NCBI GenBank assembly: GCA_037178625.1
Contig: CM074131.1
Span: forward strand, 2,232,001 to 2,296,000
Direction of reading: 5' to 3'
DNA from: Skeletonema tropicum
Taxonomy: Eukaryota; Bacillariophyta; Thalassiosirophyceae; Thalassiosirales; Thalassiosiraceae
Length of the DNA stretch: 64,000 nt
Shown here: positions 1-11,100 of the stretch, piece by piece
Layout: each line of letters opens with the position of its first letter
Position numbering within the stretch: the stretch's first letter is position 1
Translations under genes and position numbers: made by a program
Notes under the pieces: model-generated
Told to the model about the DNA's origin: nothing
Database searches by the model: none
Seen by the model: the letters and a program-made list of their open reading frames with translations, nothing else

Positions 1-295
1 TTACCACACGTCGTGCCTCCTCTCCACCGACAGATATATCCAAATAAGCTTCATTACTATTATCTACACCCTCCTTGTTGTTCATTGCAAAGACCTCATC
101 GTTCAACTGATTCAATTCTTCATTGTTGCGATAATGCCAGCGTCCCTGCAGATGCCTCCCTCCCAGGCCCGCCCGGTATTTTTGAAGCCATCCGTGTCCT
201 CGTGCGCCGCATGTACCGGTGGCCATGCATCGCGAGGGTATTGTGGAGATGGATAGTAATTTGGGGGCGCTGCTTCGTAGGAGGTTGTTCATCAT
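1..295 (-). CDS. N-terminal part of a probable mitochondrial protein, unknown function
   Basis: An open frame begins at an ATG at 295-293 (tandem ATG codons) and runs without a stop off the left edge, so only about 98 residues are visible. The N-terminus is rich in Leu, Ser and Arg without acidic residues for about 45 positions, as expected for a mitochondrial presequence. A Gly/Arg-rich stretch (GWLQKYRAGLGGRHLQGRW) follows, then an acidic/Asn-rich part. I do not recognise the family. The gene is divergent from the Tic22-like gene at 599 and would share the 300-bp spacer with it. The continuous frame and the presequence-like composition are seen directly; that it is a real gene is inference. 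Confidence 0.5.
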   Translation of the reverse strand, partial: MMNNLLRSSAPKLLSISTIPSRCMATGTCGARGHGWLQKYRAGLGGRHLQGRWHYRNNEELNQLNDEVFAMNNKEGVDNSNEAYLDISVGGEEARRVV

Positions 296-518
296 GGTCA
301 AGCTCTCTATTTTGATGGATTTTGGGAAGGGGGAAGGGCGAAGGGCGGCGGATGATGATGAGAGAGACACGTGTCTCACACAACACATGAATGTGCTTTT
401 TCTTTCCACGTGGAATGTTTTTGGCCAAGCAACAAGCAAGCAACTAAGAGCGAAGAGGAAAAGAACCGCAAGCTTGAAGAAGTGGAGGAAAAGAACAATT
501 GCATGCCTAAACAATAGC

Positions 519-526
519 TATATAAA
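519..526 (+). promoter_or_regulatory. TATA-like box upstream of the Tic22-like gene
   Basis: TATATAAA lies 73 bp upstream of the ATG at 599, a plausible distance for a core promoter with a short 5' leader. Sequence match only; no transcription start is visible. Confidence 0.4.
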
Positions 527-598
527 CAATGCCCAGTAACGGCGGCTGGCATTATCAATTGGAGGCAAAAGACAAAAGACTATACTGCACAAAATAAA

Positions 599-1663
599 AT
601 GTTACGTGTTATTCTGCTTATCTGCATTCTCCTCGTCTCATCAGTCGTAGGCAGCTCATCCTCACAACTCTCTGCTTCCATAAGTTCTTCTTCACAAACT
701 GCATTATTTGGAGTTCGTGGCGGTGCCTTCTTTGGCTTCGGAAGAAAGCAATCGCATAGTGGCGATGGTGACGATGATGACAACAATGATAACAACAACA
801 ACAGCCCCAAGCGCTTCCCACCAATGTCACAACAAGAGATTGAAGAAAAGCTCAACATACCCGTATTCGGATTGACCGATGCCAATGGGAACGGTGTTAT
901 TCTCAGTGATAATGGAAACAACATCTTTCACTTCTTTTTTTCAAAACACATGGCTGATGCGGCCTTGAGAGCGGTGACAGCCGCTAATGCAGAGGCACCA
1001 GAGCTTCGTGTGAGTGCGTTTCATCTGGGGAAGTGTTACTTCAAGTTGATTCAAGGACAGAGAATGTTTGAGTTACGAAAGTATGGGAAGAATAAGGGCG
1101 ATGACACAACAAGCACCAGCACAAAGCCGGTTGAATTTCGACTTGTTCCTAATAGCAAAGACTTAATGGGGGCTAGAATACTGACTGGATTGAAACCTGG
1201 TGATGTTGATGAACTAAAAGAAGCCATTGAAGCTCCTGACGCTCCAAAGGCAGTTTCGATAATACAATCTGCTGCCAACGAGGCTAGCGGCTTTACAAAT
1301 GCGTTCAATGAAATACCATGCTTTGCAATTTCTCAAATGAGAGTAAGAAGGAAGAATGAGGCAGGCGAACCCATCGGAGAACCGATGCTCCCGTTCCATC
1401 TGAGCACGAAAACAATGTCCGACACTTGGAATGAGTTCACAACCCATGCTCCACAGTTTGAAGATGCCGAAGCAACGTTGCAATTGGTGGAGTTACATAA
1501 AATGATTGAGATGATGCAGAACCCATCTGATTTTGATTTCCGCAACATTGTCTTTATTGTGCCTTCGTATGACCAAGATTTACCCAACAATAATGAAGAC
1601 ACGGATGATAGTGACAGCGACGATGATACAGGTGGCGGTGACAACGGAATGACAAGCGGATAG
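599..1663 (+). CDS. TIC22: Tic22-like plastid protein-import factor
   Basis: Predicted 354-aa protein. Tic22 proteins act in the intermembrane space of plastids as chaperone-like factors handing preproteins from the outer to the inner translocon. Residues 1-19 form a hydrophobic signal peptide (MLRVILLICILLVSSVVG). A Ser-rich linker and an acidic/Asn tract (about 57-70) follow, then the Tic22 core from about residue 86: the IPVFGLTDANG start, a phenylalanine-rich FHFFFSK strand, and an alternating pattern through to about 330. The C-terminal 25 residues are Asp-rich, which is unusual for the family. The start is the first ATG, 73 bp after a TATA-like box. The signal peptide fits import into a complex plastid through the ER. 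Family assignment rests on the N-half pattern; divergence in the second half makes it moderately sure. Confidence 0.7.
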   Translation: MLRVILLICILLVSSVVGSSSSQLSASISSSSQTALFGVRGGAFFGFGRKQSHSGDGDDDDNNDNNNNSPKRFPPMSQQEIEEKLNIPVFGLTDANGNGVILSDNGNNIFHFFFSKHMADAALRAVTAANAEAPELRVSAFHLGKCYFKLIQGQRMFELRKYGKNKGDDTTSTSTKPVEFRLVPNSKDLMGARILTGLKPGDVDELKEAIEAPDAPKAVSIIQSAANEASGFTNAFNEIPCFAISQMRVRRKNEAGEPIGEPMLPFHLSTKTMSDTWNEFTTHAPQFEDAEATLQLVELHKMIEMMQNPSDFDFRNIVFIVPSYDQDLPNNNEDTDDSDSDDDTGGGDNGMTSG

Positions 1664-1835
1664 TGGAAGAAGTTACAATGAATGTGAAATAGAGCCATAC
1701 GTGTCAATGGAAGTATTTGCCGATGCACCTGGATATAATTCACTAGTACAAATTTAAGCTACTTAACAAGCACTGATAAAACGTTTGTTCTGCACATTTG
1801 GCCGTTTATGTACACGCACCATCGCATCTTTCAAC

Positions 1836-2951
1836 TCAAGCGTAGCTCCCAATTTCAGTTATCAAACGCATTATTTCAATGCATTGTGCAGTGCTAAATG
1901 AAGGTGATTCCGTCAAGCCTTCCCGAAAACACCGATTGACTTCCGCAGCTTCATACGCAAGACCCTGACTGTTACAAAAGTTAAATCCTGGTGTAGATCC
2001 ATCGGAAGTTTTTAGAGCTGTAATATCAGCTGGCAATGGAAACTCGTACAACTCTGGCTCAGACCATTGTTGACTTCCCAAACCGGTCATTTTTGTCACT
2101 TTGACTGTGGTTGGACACCTATCAGAATTGAAAGCATGCTGTTAGTGAAAAACTTGGTTCAAATGAAAATCTGATTGCGTCAAAACTTACCAGAATGGAA
2201 AAGGGACTTCAATTACTCCACCAGATCCATAAATTGTTGCTGACCGATCTGAACAGTGTGCTAAGGAACATTCAAAAGATCCAATCTTCTTGGAAGGAAA
2301 TTCAATGATAGAAGTCACGTGCTCATCGTTCCCACTTTCATGAATAGTTTTCGCCGCTCCTCGAACAATAGGACTCCCACCCACAGCGTTATCTTCCAGC
2401 GCCCACTGCAAAAACTGTGCACAATAAATTCCAGTCTCCAGTAACGCACTACATGACCCAGCACCATCATTTTGACAGAACGAAGCACGTGCCGATCGAA
2501 TCTCGCCGATTTCACCCGAATCAATAATTTCTCGAACCTTTTGCATGGCAGGGAAGAATCGACTCCAAACTCCATGGACTACCAATACGTTTGCTTCCTT
2601 TGCTGCATCGAAGATTTCCTTTGCAATTGTATCATTTGGAGCCATAGATTTCTCGCACAAGACTGCCTTTCCATTCTTGATGGCTAGCAGACAATCCTGT
2701 GGATGACGTAGAGATGGCGTAGCAATGTAACAAACATCTACATCCTTATCTGCTGCTGCTTCTTCGTAGGAACCATACTGGCGAGGAATGCCCCATCGAT
2801 CACCGAACCTTTTGGCTCCCTCTACCGATCGACTGCCGACAGCTAAAACCTCACAGTTTGGAAGCTGCTTCAAAATCTGGACCATATCACTGGCTATAGC
2901 GCCAGTTCCCAAGATGGCCCAGCGCACGGTAGAGTTTGTTGTCTCCGTCAT
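1836..2951 (-). CDS. Gfo/Idh/MocA oxidoreductase, dihydrodiol dehydrogenase-like
   Basis: Two exons, 2951-2191 and 2118-1836, separated by a 72-nt GT-AG intron (2190-2119) and giving 347 aa. The N-terminal Rossmann fold has the GTGAIA dinucleotide motif (residues 15-20). The family catalytic lysine is in CEKSM (E100-K101), where most members have EKP. The following HGVWSRFFPAM segment resembles dimeric trans-1,2-dihydrobenzene-1,2-diol/D-xylose 1-dehydrogenases (DHDH), which oxidise diols or aldoses with NADP. No signal peptide is visible, so it is probably cytosolic. It is convergent with the Tic22-like gene. Substrate cannot be told from sequence; a sugar is as likely as a xenobiotic diol. 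Confidence 0.85.
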
Positions 2952-3401
2952 GATATTAAATCTCCTTCTTTGACGACGTCGTTATGAAAAGTCGGAAGCA
3001 GCGTGAAAGATCGAGTACGTGTTCTTGAGCTGGATTCGGGACAATAACAGGGCATAAAAGGGTCCGGAATGTCAACTTCAAACTGCTTGCATTTCTCGGA
3101 ATGGGTTCTTCGTGTCAAGAGTCAAGAGTCAAGACTCAAGACCAACGAACTAACGCCAAGCTATCAAGCGTCATCATCCAAAAAGCACGTGCCCATATAC
3201 CTACAATGAAAATGCAACTGCGTAATGCCGGCATCCACAAAACACAAAATGAAGAGAACTCTAGAGATACAACGCTACCTAGCATAAAAAGGATTCTGTT
3301 ATTCCACACCATCCAACGACCCATCTCTCTAGAGAGGACCCATCTGCTCTGTTATCTGCTGCCACCACAAACTAACAACATCACAACATACCTACTTAAC
3401 C
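2952..3401. other. Spacer between divergent genes with a short TCAAGA repeat
   Basis: No convincing gene. A cluster of about four imperfect TCAAGAG/TCAAGAC units lies near 3114-3143. Open frames here on both strands lack recognisable protein character. The spacer presumably holds the two divergent promoters. Confidence 0.5.
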
Positions 3402-4883
3402 ATGAGTTGCGCCGCTCGTATCGTTACATCTTCGCTTGCCCGGTCATCGACTCTTCAGTTTGCTCCGAAACGATTGCCAGCTTCTCTTCGCTATCGAGGC
3501 AAGTCAACCTTGGACACATCAATATCCAAGGTAAAGCAAACAACGGCAACAGCAGAAGCTTCTACTGCGTCAGGCAGCCAAACCAGTAGAAGCTGATGCA
3601 TCATCCAACAGTGTTCCCATCGGCAAAACCGTCGCCGCCATGACACTTGCAATCACCACAGTTATGGGAGTAGCCGCAGTTGCCGAAGCAGCCACGGCAC
3701 ATTCCGTCCCAATATTTGATCCCAAAAAGGAACGATTCGATCAATCCTCCTTCACTGGACGCTTTGCCAAGATGATTTTGGCATGTGACCCTTTCTTGAT
3801 GACATATAGCAACGAGACTGCAAGATCCTACAAAGAAATGGTGAATGATTATGAAAACTTGCTCAAGAATTTACCAAATGGAATTACGGAGCAAGAAATG
3901 AGTCGTAAGCTTTGGGAAGCGCAGAGGATTTCGTCTGCTGCGTTGCATCCAGATACTGGCGATGCAGTTCCTCGCCCTTTCAGGATGAGTGGGTAAGTTG
4001 ACTTTGATGTATTCCCTCTTCTCTTTATAGGACTACCACATTTTTCATCTCACACATGATTAACTCTTACACAAAATGCAGATATGTGCCTTTTAATGGA
4101 CCTATCTGTGTCTCAATGGTGGCTTCAACATCAACGCAAGCTTTACTCTTTTGGAGTTGGGTAAATCAAAGTCAGAATGCTCTAGGTAAGACAATTGTGG
4201 ATGAAAGGAATACCAGGTTATCAACTTTTTTACAAAGCATGGTTTGCTGACAATCTTTTCTGTATTTGATTGTTATAGTCAACTACTTCAATCGCAACGC
4301 ATCATCTGAAATGACAAATGAAACACTGGCAAAGTCTTATACTGCTGCTGTCGGGTCAGCACTCGCAGTAGCCTTTGGACTTGGGACTTTTATCCAAAAA
4401 CGGTACAGCCCAGCACAAGCGAAAAAGTTGATGAAATTTGTAGCATTCCCTTCCGCAGTTGTTGCATCTAGTTTGAATTGCTACGTGGTGCGCAGCCCAG
4501 AAATTGATACTGGAGTACCACTTGTCGATAGCGATGGGAATGACGTGCTACCAAATGAAACATCCAACATTGCTGCAGAACGTGGTGTCATCTCAACAAC
4601 AATGTCACGTGCCGTGCTACAGGCACCAGTTTATTTTCTGCCTCCAGTTGTAATGAGTGCACTTCCTCCAATAAAGAATGCGATTGCGAGAAATCCAATG
4701 TTGAGTGTCCCAATTACAACATATCTTGTGCTTGTTTGCTTTGGAATTGGACTTCCTGCAAGTGTTGCTATTTTCCCTCAAATGGGTGAGATTAAAGTTG
4801 ACGAGGCTGAGGAGAAGTACCAAAACTTACTGGATAAGAACGGAAAGCCACACAGTGTCTTGTATTACAACAAGGGATTGTAA
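3402..4883 (+). CDS. SFXN: Sideroflexin, mitochondrial amino-acid carrier
   Basis: Sideroflexins are multi-pass inner-membrane proteins; animal SFXN1 carries serine into mitochondria. The clear core spans exons ending at 3992, 4082-4185 and 4279-4883, with GT-AG introns 3993-4081 and 4186-4278. Family hallmarks are FDQSSFTGRF near the start, HPDTGD just before the first of these introns, and WVNQSQNALVNYFNR across the second. The N-terminus is less sure. An Arg/Ser-rich presequence starts at ATG 3402 but changes frame before the core. Either a very short intron (3531-3573, good GTAAAG donor and CAG acceptor, 43 nt) or one extra base near 3572 reconciles it. With that intron the product is 418 aa, longer than animal sideroflexins (about 320 aa) because of the N-terminal extension. 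Confidence 0.88.
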
Positions 4884-5469
4884 TGGTGCTATTGAGATGA
4901 TCTATTTAAACTAATTTAAAGCGCTAAACAATAAACTATTGCATAGTTCAACCGTACAAAGCAAGATAGAATGACAAAATGCAACAACTCTCCTCGGCGG
5001 AGCAGAGCGTTTTTAGCTTGTCATCCCCATCCCTGTCCCTGCCCATGCCAGCTAAGTATGTATCATCTGCTGATGTGAATCGTGAATCATGATTCGTGAT
5101 TCAAGATCTTTCGATTCCAGAATGTGCTTCCATTGCATAAACAAGGTGTGAGTCATTATAGTTGAGACGCTCAGACCACTTGAACATTCAGTGTTTTTGT
5201 ATCATACCCTATTTCCTTCAGTTGGTGAGCGAGACGCGAGACACCATGACATGAGACATAAAACCTTCCTGCTAGCTTAAATAGACCAGTGCAACGTAGT
5301 GCATCCCAATATAATACCCACTTGCCACGACGCCAATATAACTTTCATGGTCTCCCCGCTAGCGATCAAGAAGAGCTTCATCATTATTTTCATCAACGCT
5401 TAGGCTCAATCACCCGCGGTTACGATAATTTGGCTGCTATTTTGCAATCGTACCAAATCGATAAATAAA
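4884..5469. other. Spacer upstream of the HSF gene
   Basis: AT-rich spacer without a supported gene. It contains the GAATC/GATTC inverted repeat listed separately. A short stretch with an ATAAATAAAATG start context lies directly before the HSF start codon. Confidence 0.5.
5077..5102. repeat. GAATC/GATTC palindromic cluster upstream of HSF
   Basis: A 26-bp stretch made of four GAATC or GATTC units with a perfect 12-bp central palindrome (GAATCATGATTC). It sits about 370 bp before the HSF start. The GAA/TTC spacing differs from the 5-bp phasing of classical heat-shock elements, so a role as a self-regulatory site is only a guess. Confidence 0.35.
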
Positions 5470-7221
5470 ATGACGGATCAACAGTCAAAAGTTGTGGTTG
5501 CAGATACTTTCCCTGCTAAGGCCCACCTACTCATCACATATCTAACAAAGACCAAACCAACAGTATGCACCTTCTCTCCCGACGGGACGTCATTTTATGT
5601 CTATGATCAGGCAGAGTTTGCGCAAACGTTACCCCAATACTTCAAGCATAATAATTACGGCTCATTTGTGAGGCAGCTAAATCTCTACGGATTCAATAGC
5701 TCTCGCCTCAAGGACAAAAACAATGTAGTAGAGTGGAAACATGATAACTTTCACCGCGACCGGGAGGACTTGGTCAACAATATCAAGAGAACAAAGAAAT
5801 CGAAGACTTCTTCAAAACCTACACATGTACACGTTGATCGTCGGGCTTCATCACCGGGCATGCCATCTTCCTCAGACGATGCATCATCAAGCCTTGCCGA
5901 CAGTGAGCAAGTATCGAGTAAAGTGATGGATAGGAAAGTCTCTGCTACGGATTATGATTGGTTGGCAGCAGAATTTTCAATCTTGAAGCAACAAAATGAG
6001 TCGCTTGAGCGCAAGTTGGATACACTGTTGCAAGTAGTTACTTTGAGGATAAACCCGAACATAAACTTGGAACAGACTGAATACCCTGGTGAAAAGCGGC
6101 GGAGAACTAACTCAGCTGCAGGCGGATACTCTACAGGAGAAGAGCTAAAAGAATCAGATACAGATCATTTGGAAATTGAACCAATTAGTTACGAAGATGC
6201 TAGGAAAATGCCCCATAACCCTAATGCGACAAGCGGCAATGATGAGATGGGTGACTCGCTTACAGCTTTTATTGATATTATGATGAACGAGGACGAGTCA
6301 AAAGTATGCGACGAACATGACGGAGTTTGCCCTGACAATGTAGACAACGAAAGCATTAGGGCACCGGCAACATCAAATACTGCTAGCAATGGAGTTCTTG
6401 ACGATCAGCTCGAAGATGAGCTGATGGAAGAGGCTCTGATTGCAAACCTACCCGAATCTACACTGAATACAGATGAAGACTTGTTTGGCATAGATGAAAA
6501 CGAACCAACGTTGCAAAGCAGCTCAGAGGGAGGCATCGTTGCAATTACAAATGCTGCCGCGGACAAAGTCAATGGCCCAGAGCCAATTGCGGTAGTCTCC
6601 TCGAGCGTTCCGACTTATGATGGTCTAGGTGACATAGAAGAAGCGAACATGCCGATTGGAGTGCAAGTCATATCGGCTCGCGCAGAACTCGTCGAAGAAA
6701 ACGATAGAAACGCTGACAATGAACTCTCAGAGAGGAGACACAAGAAGAGAGTTGTGTGTCTTTTGAAATTCCTCGTTCTTGCTGTTATAGCTTTTATAGT
6801 GACACTTCCAACCGCACATTTTTTGCGGAAGAAGCACAAAAACAAGAAGCCTCCCAAGCATCCTCCTTGTGATGGCAAAGACCGCGACTGTATCCTAGCA
6901 AGACTTGATGATAGTGCATCATTTGATGGTAATCTCTTTGATGATGAATACGATGACTACCCAATTAGGGACAAAATTAAGGAGGAAGCGAAGAACAAGC
7001 TGAAAGAAATGGGCCTGCTTGATGAGTTAATGGAAATGAACTCCAAGGACAATACAACGTTGGAAGATACCAAAACATCTACAACTACAGATTCATCTAT
7101 CTCGCCTCAGCCCAAACTTGCTCTGCAGTCGGTCAGATATAAGGACACTTCATTCTCTGATGACGACGAATCCATTTCGGTCACAATACATGGAATAGCG
7201 TATGAATGCACAAATACATAA
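5470..7221 (+). CDS. HSF: Heat-shock-factor-type transcription factor with a C-terminal membrane segment
   Basis: Single-exon 583-aa protein. Residues about 14-110 form a canonical HSF winged-helix DNA-binding domain: [12 protein letters not shown], then the recognition segment [12 protein letters not shown], then [16 protein letters not shown] Lys/Arg patch (KRTKKSK) follows as a likely nuclear signal. A short coiled-coil candidate ([21 protein letters not shown]) lies near 170-190, shorter than animal HR-A/B. The middle is acidic, as in activation domains. Residues about 428-452 are strongly hydrophobic ([19 protein letters not shown]) and flanked by basic residues (RRHKKR before, RKKHKNKK after), a classic transmembrane helix. 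About 130 polar residues follow. Diatoms are known to have expanded HSF families; the membrane segment suggests a tethered factor released by proteolysis, which is inference. Confidence 0.92.
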   Translation: MTDQQSKVVVADTFPAKAHLLITYLTKTKPTVCTFSPDGTSFYVYDQAEFAQTLPQYFKHNNYGSFVRQLNLYGFNSSRLKDKNNVVEWKHDNFHRDREDLVNNIKRTKKSKTSSKPTHVHVDRRASSPGMPSSSDDASSSLADSEQVSSKVMDRKVSATDYDWLAAEFSILKQQNESLERKLDTLLQVVTLRINPNINLEQTEYPGEKRRRTNSAAGGYSTGEELKESDTDHLEIEPISYEDARKMPHNPNATSGNDEMGDSLTAFIDIMMNEDESKVCDEHDGVCPDNVDNESIRAPATSNTASNGVLDDQLEDELMEEALIANLPESTLNTDEDLFGIDENEPTLQSSSEGGIVAITNAAADKVNGPEPIAVVSSSVPTYDGLGDIEEANMPIGVQVISARAELVEENDRNADNELSERRHKKRVVCLLKFLVLAVIAFIVTLPTAHFLRKKHKNKKPPKHPPCDGKDRDCILARLDDSASFDGNLFDDEYDDYPIRDKIKEEAKNKLKEMGLLDELMEMNSKDNTTLEDTKTSTTTDSSISPQPKLALQSVRYKDTSFSDDDESISVTIHGIAYECTNT

Positions 7222-7489
7222 CTAATTTGATACTTTTAACTGGACGCTGGGTGTATATTCGACCGGACATACTAAGGGAGAGCTAAAAAGTAAAGACTAA
7301 CTCTACTAACCATGTAAAGCGTTAGCGTACATGTAGGTAAGTTATACTTACTTAGTATGGCTAGAGCTACTCGGAAAAACAGAATCTGTCCGTGGGCGGA
7401 AGAGTTGCGCTTTTTTAAAATCGACTACTAATTCCTACGTCCATGAATTAGAAATAAGCAGCTTAAAAAATAGAGTACAAACAAGCAAC

Positions 7490-7790
7490 TTAAAAAAATA
7501 TGCGTACAAACCAGGCTCGAGTTACGAGTTAGCTACATACGTTATGTAGGAAGAAGGAGGAAAGGGCACAGGAAGGGGGGGTTCCACCCCCCCTTTACCC
7601 CCCCCCAATTCAGCTTATCTCGGACAAAATGTGAGAACCCTACCTCGCTTAAAAAATATGCGTACAAACCAGGCTCGAGTTACGAGTTAGCTACATAAGT
7701 ACGTTAGGAAGAAGGAGGAAAGGGCACCGGAAGGGGGGGGTGCAACCCCCCCCTTTACCCCCCCCAATTCAGCTTATCTCGGACAAAATG
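7490..7790. repeat. Two-unit tandem repeat with poly-C/poly-G hairpin
   Basis: Units 7490-7631 and 7649-7790 (period 159) are nearly identical, starting TTAAAAAATATGCG and ending CTCGGACAAAATG. Each carries a run of 7-9 G followed after a few bases by two C runs, so each can fold into a strong G:C hairpin. The C and G run lengths differ between the units, as expected for slippage-prone tracts. Confidence 0.85.
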
Positions 7791-7810
7791 AGAAGCCTAC
7801 TTAAGTACGA

Positions 7811-7948
7811 GGTAGGGTTCTCACCCTTTGTTTTTGTTTTGATTCTGGGTTCTGCTACCTTTTTACAAGTGGTACATCAACTTTTTTCAAATTGAGTTTT
7901 TAGGACTTTAAGTCAAACCTAAGTCCACAATAACTTCAATTCCAAATC
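7811..7948 (+). repeat. Dispersed repeat, copy 1 (left of the Helitron gene)
   Basis: Starts GGTAGGGTTCTCACCC and continues through CTTTTTTCAAATTGAG and a TAAGTCCAC-type end. The same order of blocks recurs at 18572-18720, with a partial third copy to 18792. All copies are in the same orientation. They could be ends of a transposon family, but no diagnostic terminus is visible. Confidence 0.65.
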
Positions 7949-8142
7949 GTGCAACCCCAGCCCAAGTGTCAATATCTCAGAGGCCCCCCAATTCAACTTT
8001 AGCTGATACGTGGTGACCACACGAATCTAAGTGATATTAGGCTCATCCTCTCAAATCTGGATGCAAGTGTGTCCATAAAATCATTTGAAACATTCTCTCC
8101 TCGTGATTGCTATTTCAGGTTCAGCATAGTACTATTACTATT

Positions 8143-11100
8143 ATGACAAGACTTAATCTTTTGTTACTAGCAATACTCTGTTGTGTGTGTCCATCTCCGT
8201 TTGATTCCAATGCCAATGAAAATCGCATTCGCGTCAACGTAGAGACATCAAACACACACACAAATGTGGCTACTATAATACCTTCTGACACGATGTGCGC
8301 TGTCATCGATTCAGGGTTCCGCAATGAACCCTTGTCTGCTGATGTTCGTCTTCCTGTTTGCCCTAGGACAGAGACGAGTTACAAGATTGATGCCAAGAAA
8401 AGAGATATCAGAAGCAACTCATCCTTGGTGGTATTCAAAAGACTGCTTTACGAAATTGTGGCTGCGGCAGTTTCACTCCATATAACAACAATGCTCCCCA
8501 AAAGAGCTACCCAGCGCCCACCAAAGCGCATCAAAAAGCGCTGGCCTGGACTGAAAAGAAACAAGTGGAGGGACATGGCACTAACTTTCTCCAAGAACAA
8601 TGCTTTGCGATCCAATCAGAACAGCTACTCCATCGCCGATTTCCTTGAATTGGTCGGTTGCTCTCTAAGGGCTGCTGCAGTTGGTTATGTGGCGAATGCC
8701 ATCATCCTCGCGAGGTATAGTGTTGCGATATCTGTTTTCTGGACGCAGTACACTCTCGCCTGCACAGGATATTATTCCCGCTGTTTCTGGCGCAAGAAGA
8801 TCATGCAGTTCAGGCGTATGCAATTGCAATGGCGCCTATTCCTCCTCCTCGCGAGAACTATCTCTATCTCTTTCGCCATACAACAAGTCATGTGCGATGT
8901 GAGATCAGAAACGGAAAGCAGCCGCAGCAGAAATCATAGAACTCGATCAAGGAATCCATCCAATACCCCCTGGAAAAGGATTCTTTGTTTATTGATCCTT
9001 TTGGGCCATCCCCTCTATGTCGCAGAGCCAAATGATCGATCTGTACCTTGCGGCGAATTGTCGGTGCTGAATGTTCTTGCAGCAACTTTCAAAGATGTTG
9101 TTGCGTCGAGAATAGGTGCCATCATTGCTGGTGCTATTTCTGCTGGTTGGTGTTTATATTGGCAATTTCCTTCTTTGAAACAAGCACAAGCACACCTCAA
9201 GGACATCTGCACTGATGATTGTTATGATGGTGCAAAACATAAACACTCATTGCCGCTCCCATCATCAAGAGGAGTTTGCCTGAAGAATTCACGTGGCATG
9301 ATGTCATCGAGGCTTCTTCAAATGTTAATCATCCTGAGTCTCCCTACGCTCGTCACTGCGCCGAATAGTAAGTCAGTAGGGAGTTCCTTTCAAGCACCCG
9401 CCGCAGTTGCTGTTGTTGGATTAGGCGCCGCAGCAGCTGCTTCTCGTGTAGTATATGACCCTCATCGCACTCGCAAATGGACTGGGAAGGAGAGTGAATT
9501 GGAGAGGCAATGCACGTCGTGTGGTGTAGCATATTTAACACCCCCGAAGCATGAATCGGAGCAGCAGCAGGCTGTGAGACGGAAGAGCATGGTAGAGGAG
9601 TGTGGGAGGATACGAAAAAATCGAAACGCTAGGATTAAAAAAAATCGAAGTCGAATTAAAGCTGAAGAGAAGCTGAAGAAGCTCTGTTGTGAGAATGATG
9701 TCACATACATACCGCCTCCTCCTGACGAATCCGCAAGGCAACAAGAGAATAGACGGCGGAATCTAATAAGGGCGTGTGACGATGAGCTGAGGAGCAACAG
9801 GGCAGCTGATACGAAAAAGCGGCGGAGAGCAGGGACACCCCAGCGACGCGCAGCTCAACTCCACGCAGATGCCTCGCGAAAACGTGAGGAACGGAAAAAC
9901 GAGACTCCCCAGCAGAAGAAACGGCGGCAGCAGGACGATAATGAAAGGCGAAAGAGGAGGAACGAAGCAACCGAAGCCAACAAGGTCGAACATTATGCCT
10001 ATTGCGAGGATGACGACATCTTCATCAATGGTGAAGTGCCTTACATCGAAGTGAACTTGGATGGTGCAAACAAGGCACGAGAGCTGCTGTTACGTACAAA
10101 TACAAAAAATGGTGACAGCTGCAATTGCGATGGCTGCCACCGAGCCATTGGGTGCAGTGTGTGTGATGAATTCATTATTGGAACGGAGGAGCTGTGTTGG
10201 ATCACGAAGGAAGAACTTCTAGAGCACAAAGACCGACTTGGAGTAGAGGCGTACCAAGAATATTATCATGGAGGACAGGAAATTGACCAAGAGCTCAAAC
10301 AACAGTACGAAATTAGTGGTATGGAAGGCATGCTCCTCTCGAGGCGCTTCGGTAAAGATGATGCTAGTGAATTCATGATCTGTTCAAGCTGTAAAGCCTC
10401 CCTAAGGACCAAGAGCGAATCCCCTCCAAAACACTCGATTGCCAATGGCTTCTTGATCGGAACCATACCTACAACCATCGCGTTTGAACAAGATGGAGAG
10501 ATGAAAAGCTTGAAGACGACAAAAGAAGTCCACGACGAGCACGGAAAGCCCATTCCTAATCAGACGGTGAGCTTAGTGACGAGTGTTATGGCTGCTGCCA
10601 TTTCTCCCACTCGTCCTTACGCTTATATATTCTCTTACCGAGGAGGCAGGCATCAGAGCCTGATCGGAAATTTTCAGTTCTTTGAGACAGATCAGGCGAA
10701 GGTTGCAGGTGCATTAAATTGTCTACACCAATCAGGTGTTGCGTCAAATATTTATGTGGTTTTGAATGGGAGGATGACACCAACCCAAAAAGACATTGTT
10801 CGAAAGAAGGCAGAGCTGGACACAAGGCTTTATTTTGGCTTGCTTCACTGGTTCAAGGAACACCACCCCGCATTCAGGGACTTGGTAATAGAGGATGAAA
10901 GTTCAGCTGTAAATATTGAGTTGGTAGAAGACCCTGATTCCGATTCAAACACGGATATACCTGGGGACCCCGCAAAAGAGAATAAGGAAGAAGGTGCTAC
11001 ATTTTACTTTTCTGGTGGAGGGGAACCAACAACAGACACAAGTGTGTACAAAACGAGTAGGGAACTTGTGATGGCCATTCTGAAAGATCACTCGGCGCCA

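Larger units (their letters stand above)
7222..8142. other. Repeat-rich spacer between HSF and the Helitron gene
   Basis: No gene supported. The stretch is built of repeats: a two-unit tandem repeat (7490-7790) and the start of a dispersed repeat also present at 18572 (7811-7948). A 16-bp motif, GAGGTAGGGTTCTCAC, occurs at about 7809 and in inverted orientation at about 7630-7646, between the tandem units. It probably belongs to the mobile element that follows. Confidence 0.6.

Noticed and set aside
3101..3589. 162-codon frame upstream of sideroflexin
   Set aside because: Overlaps the sideroflexin presequence in another frame and lacks protein-like composition.
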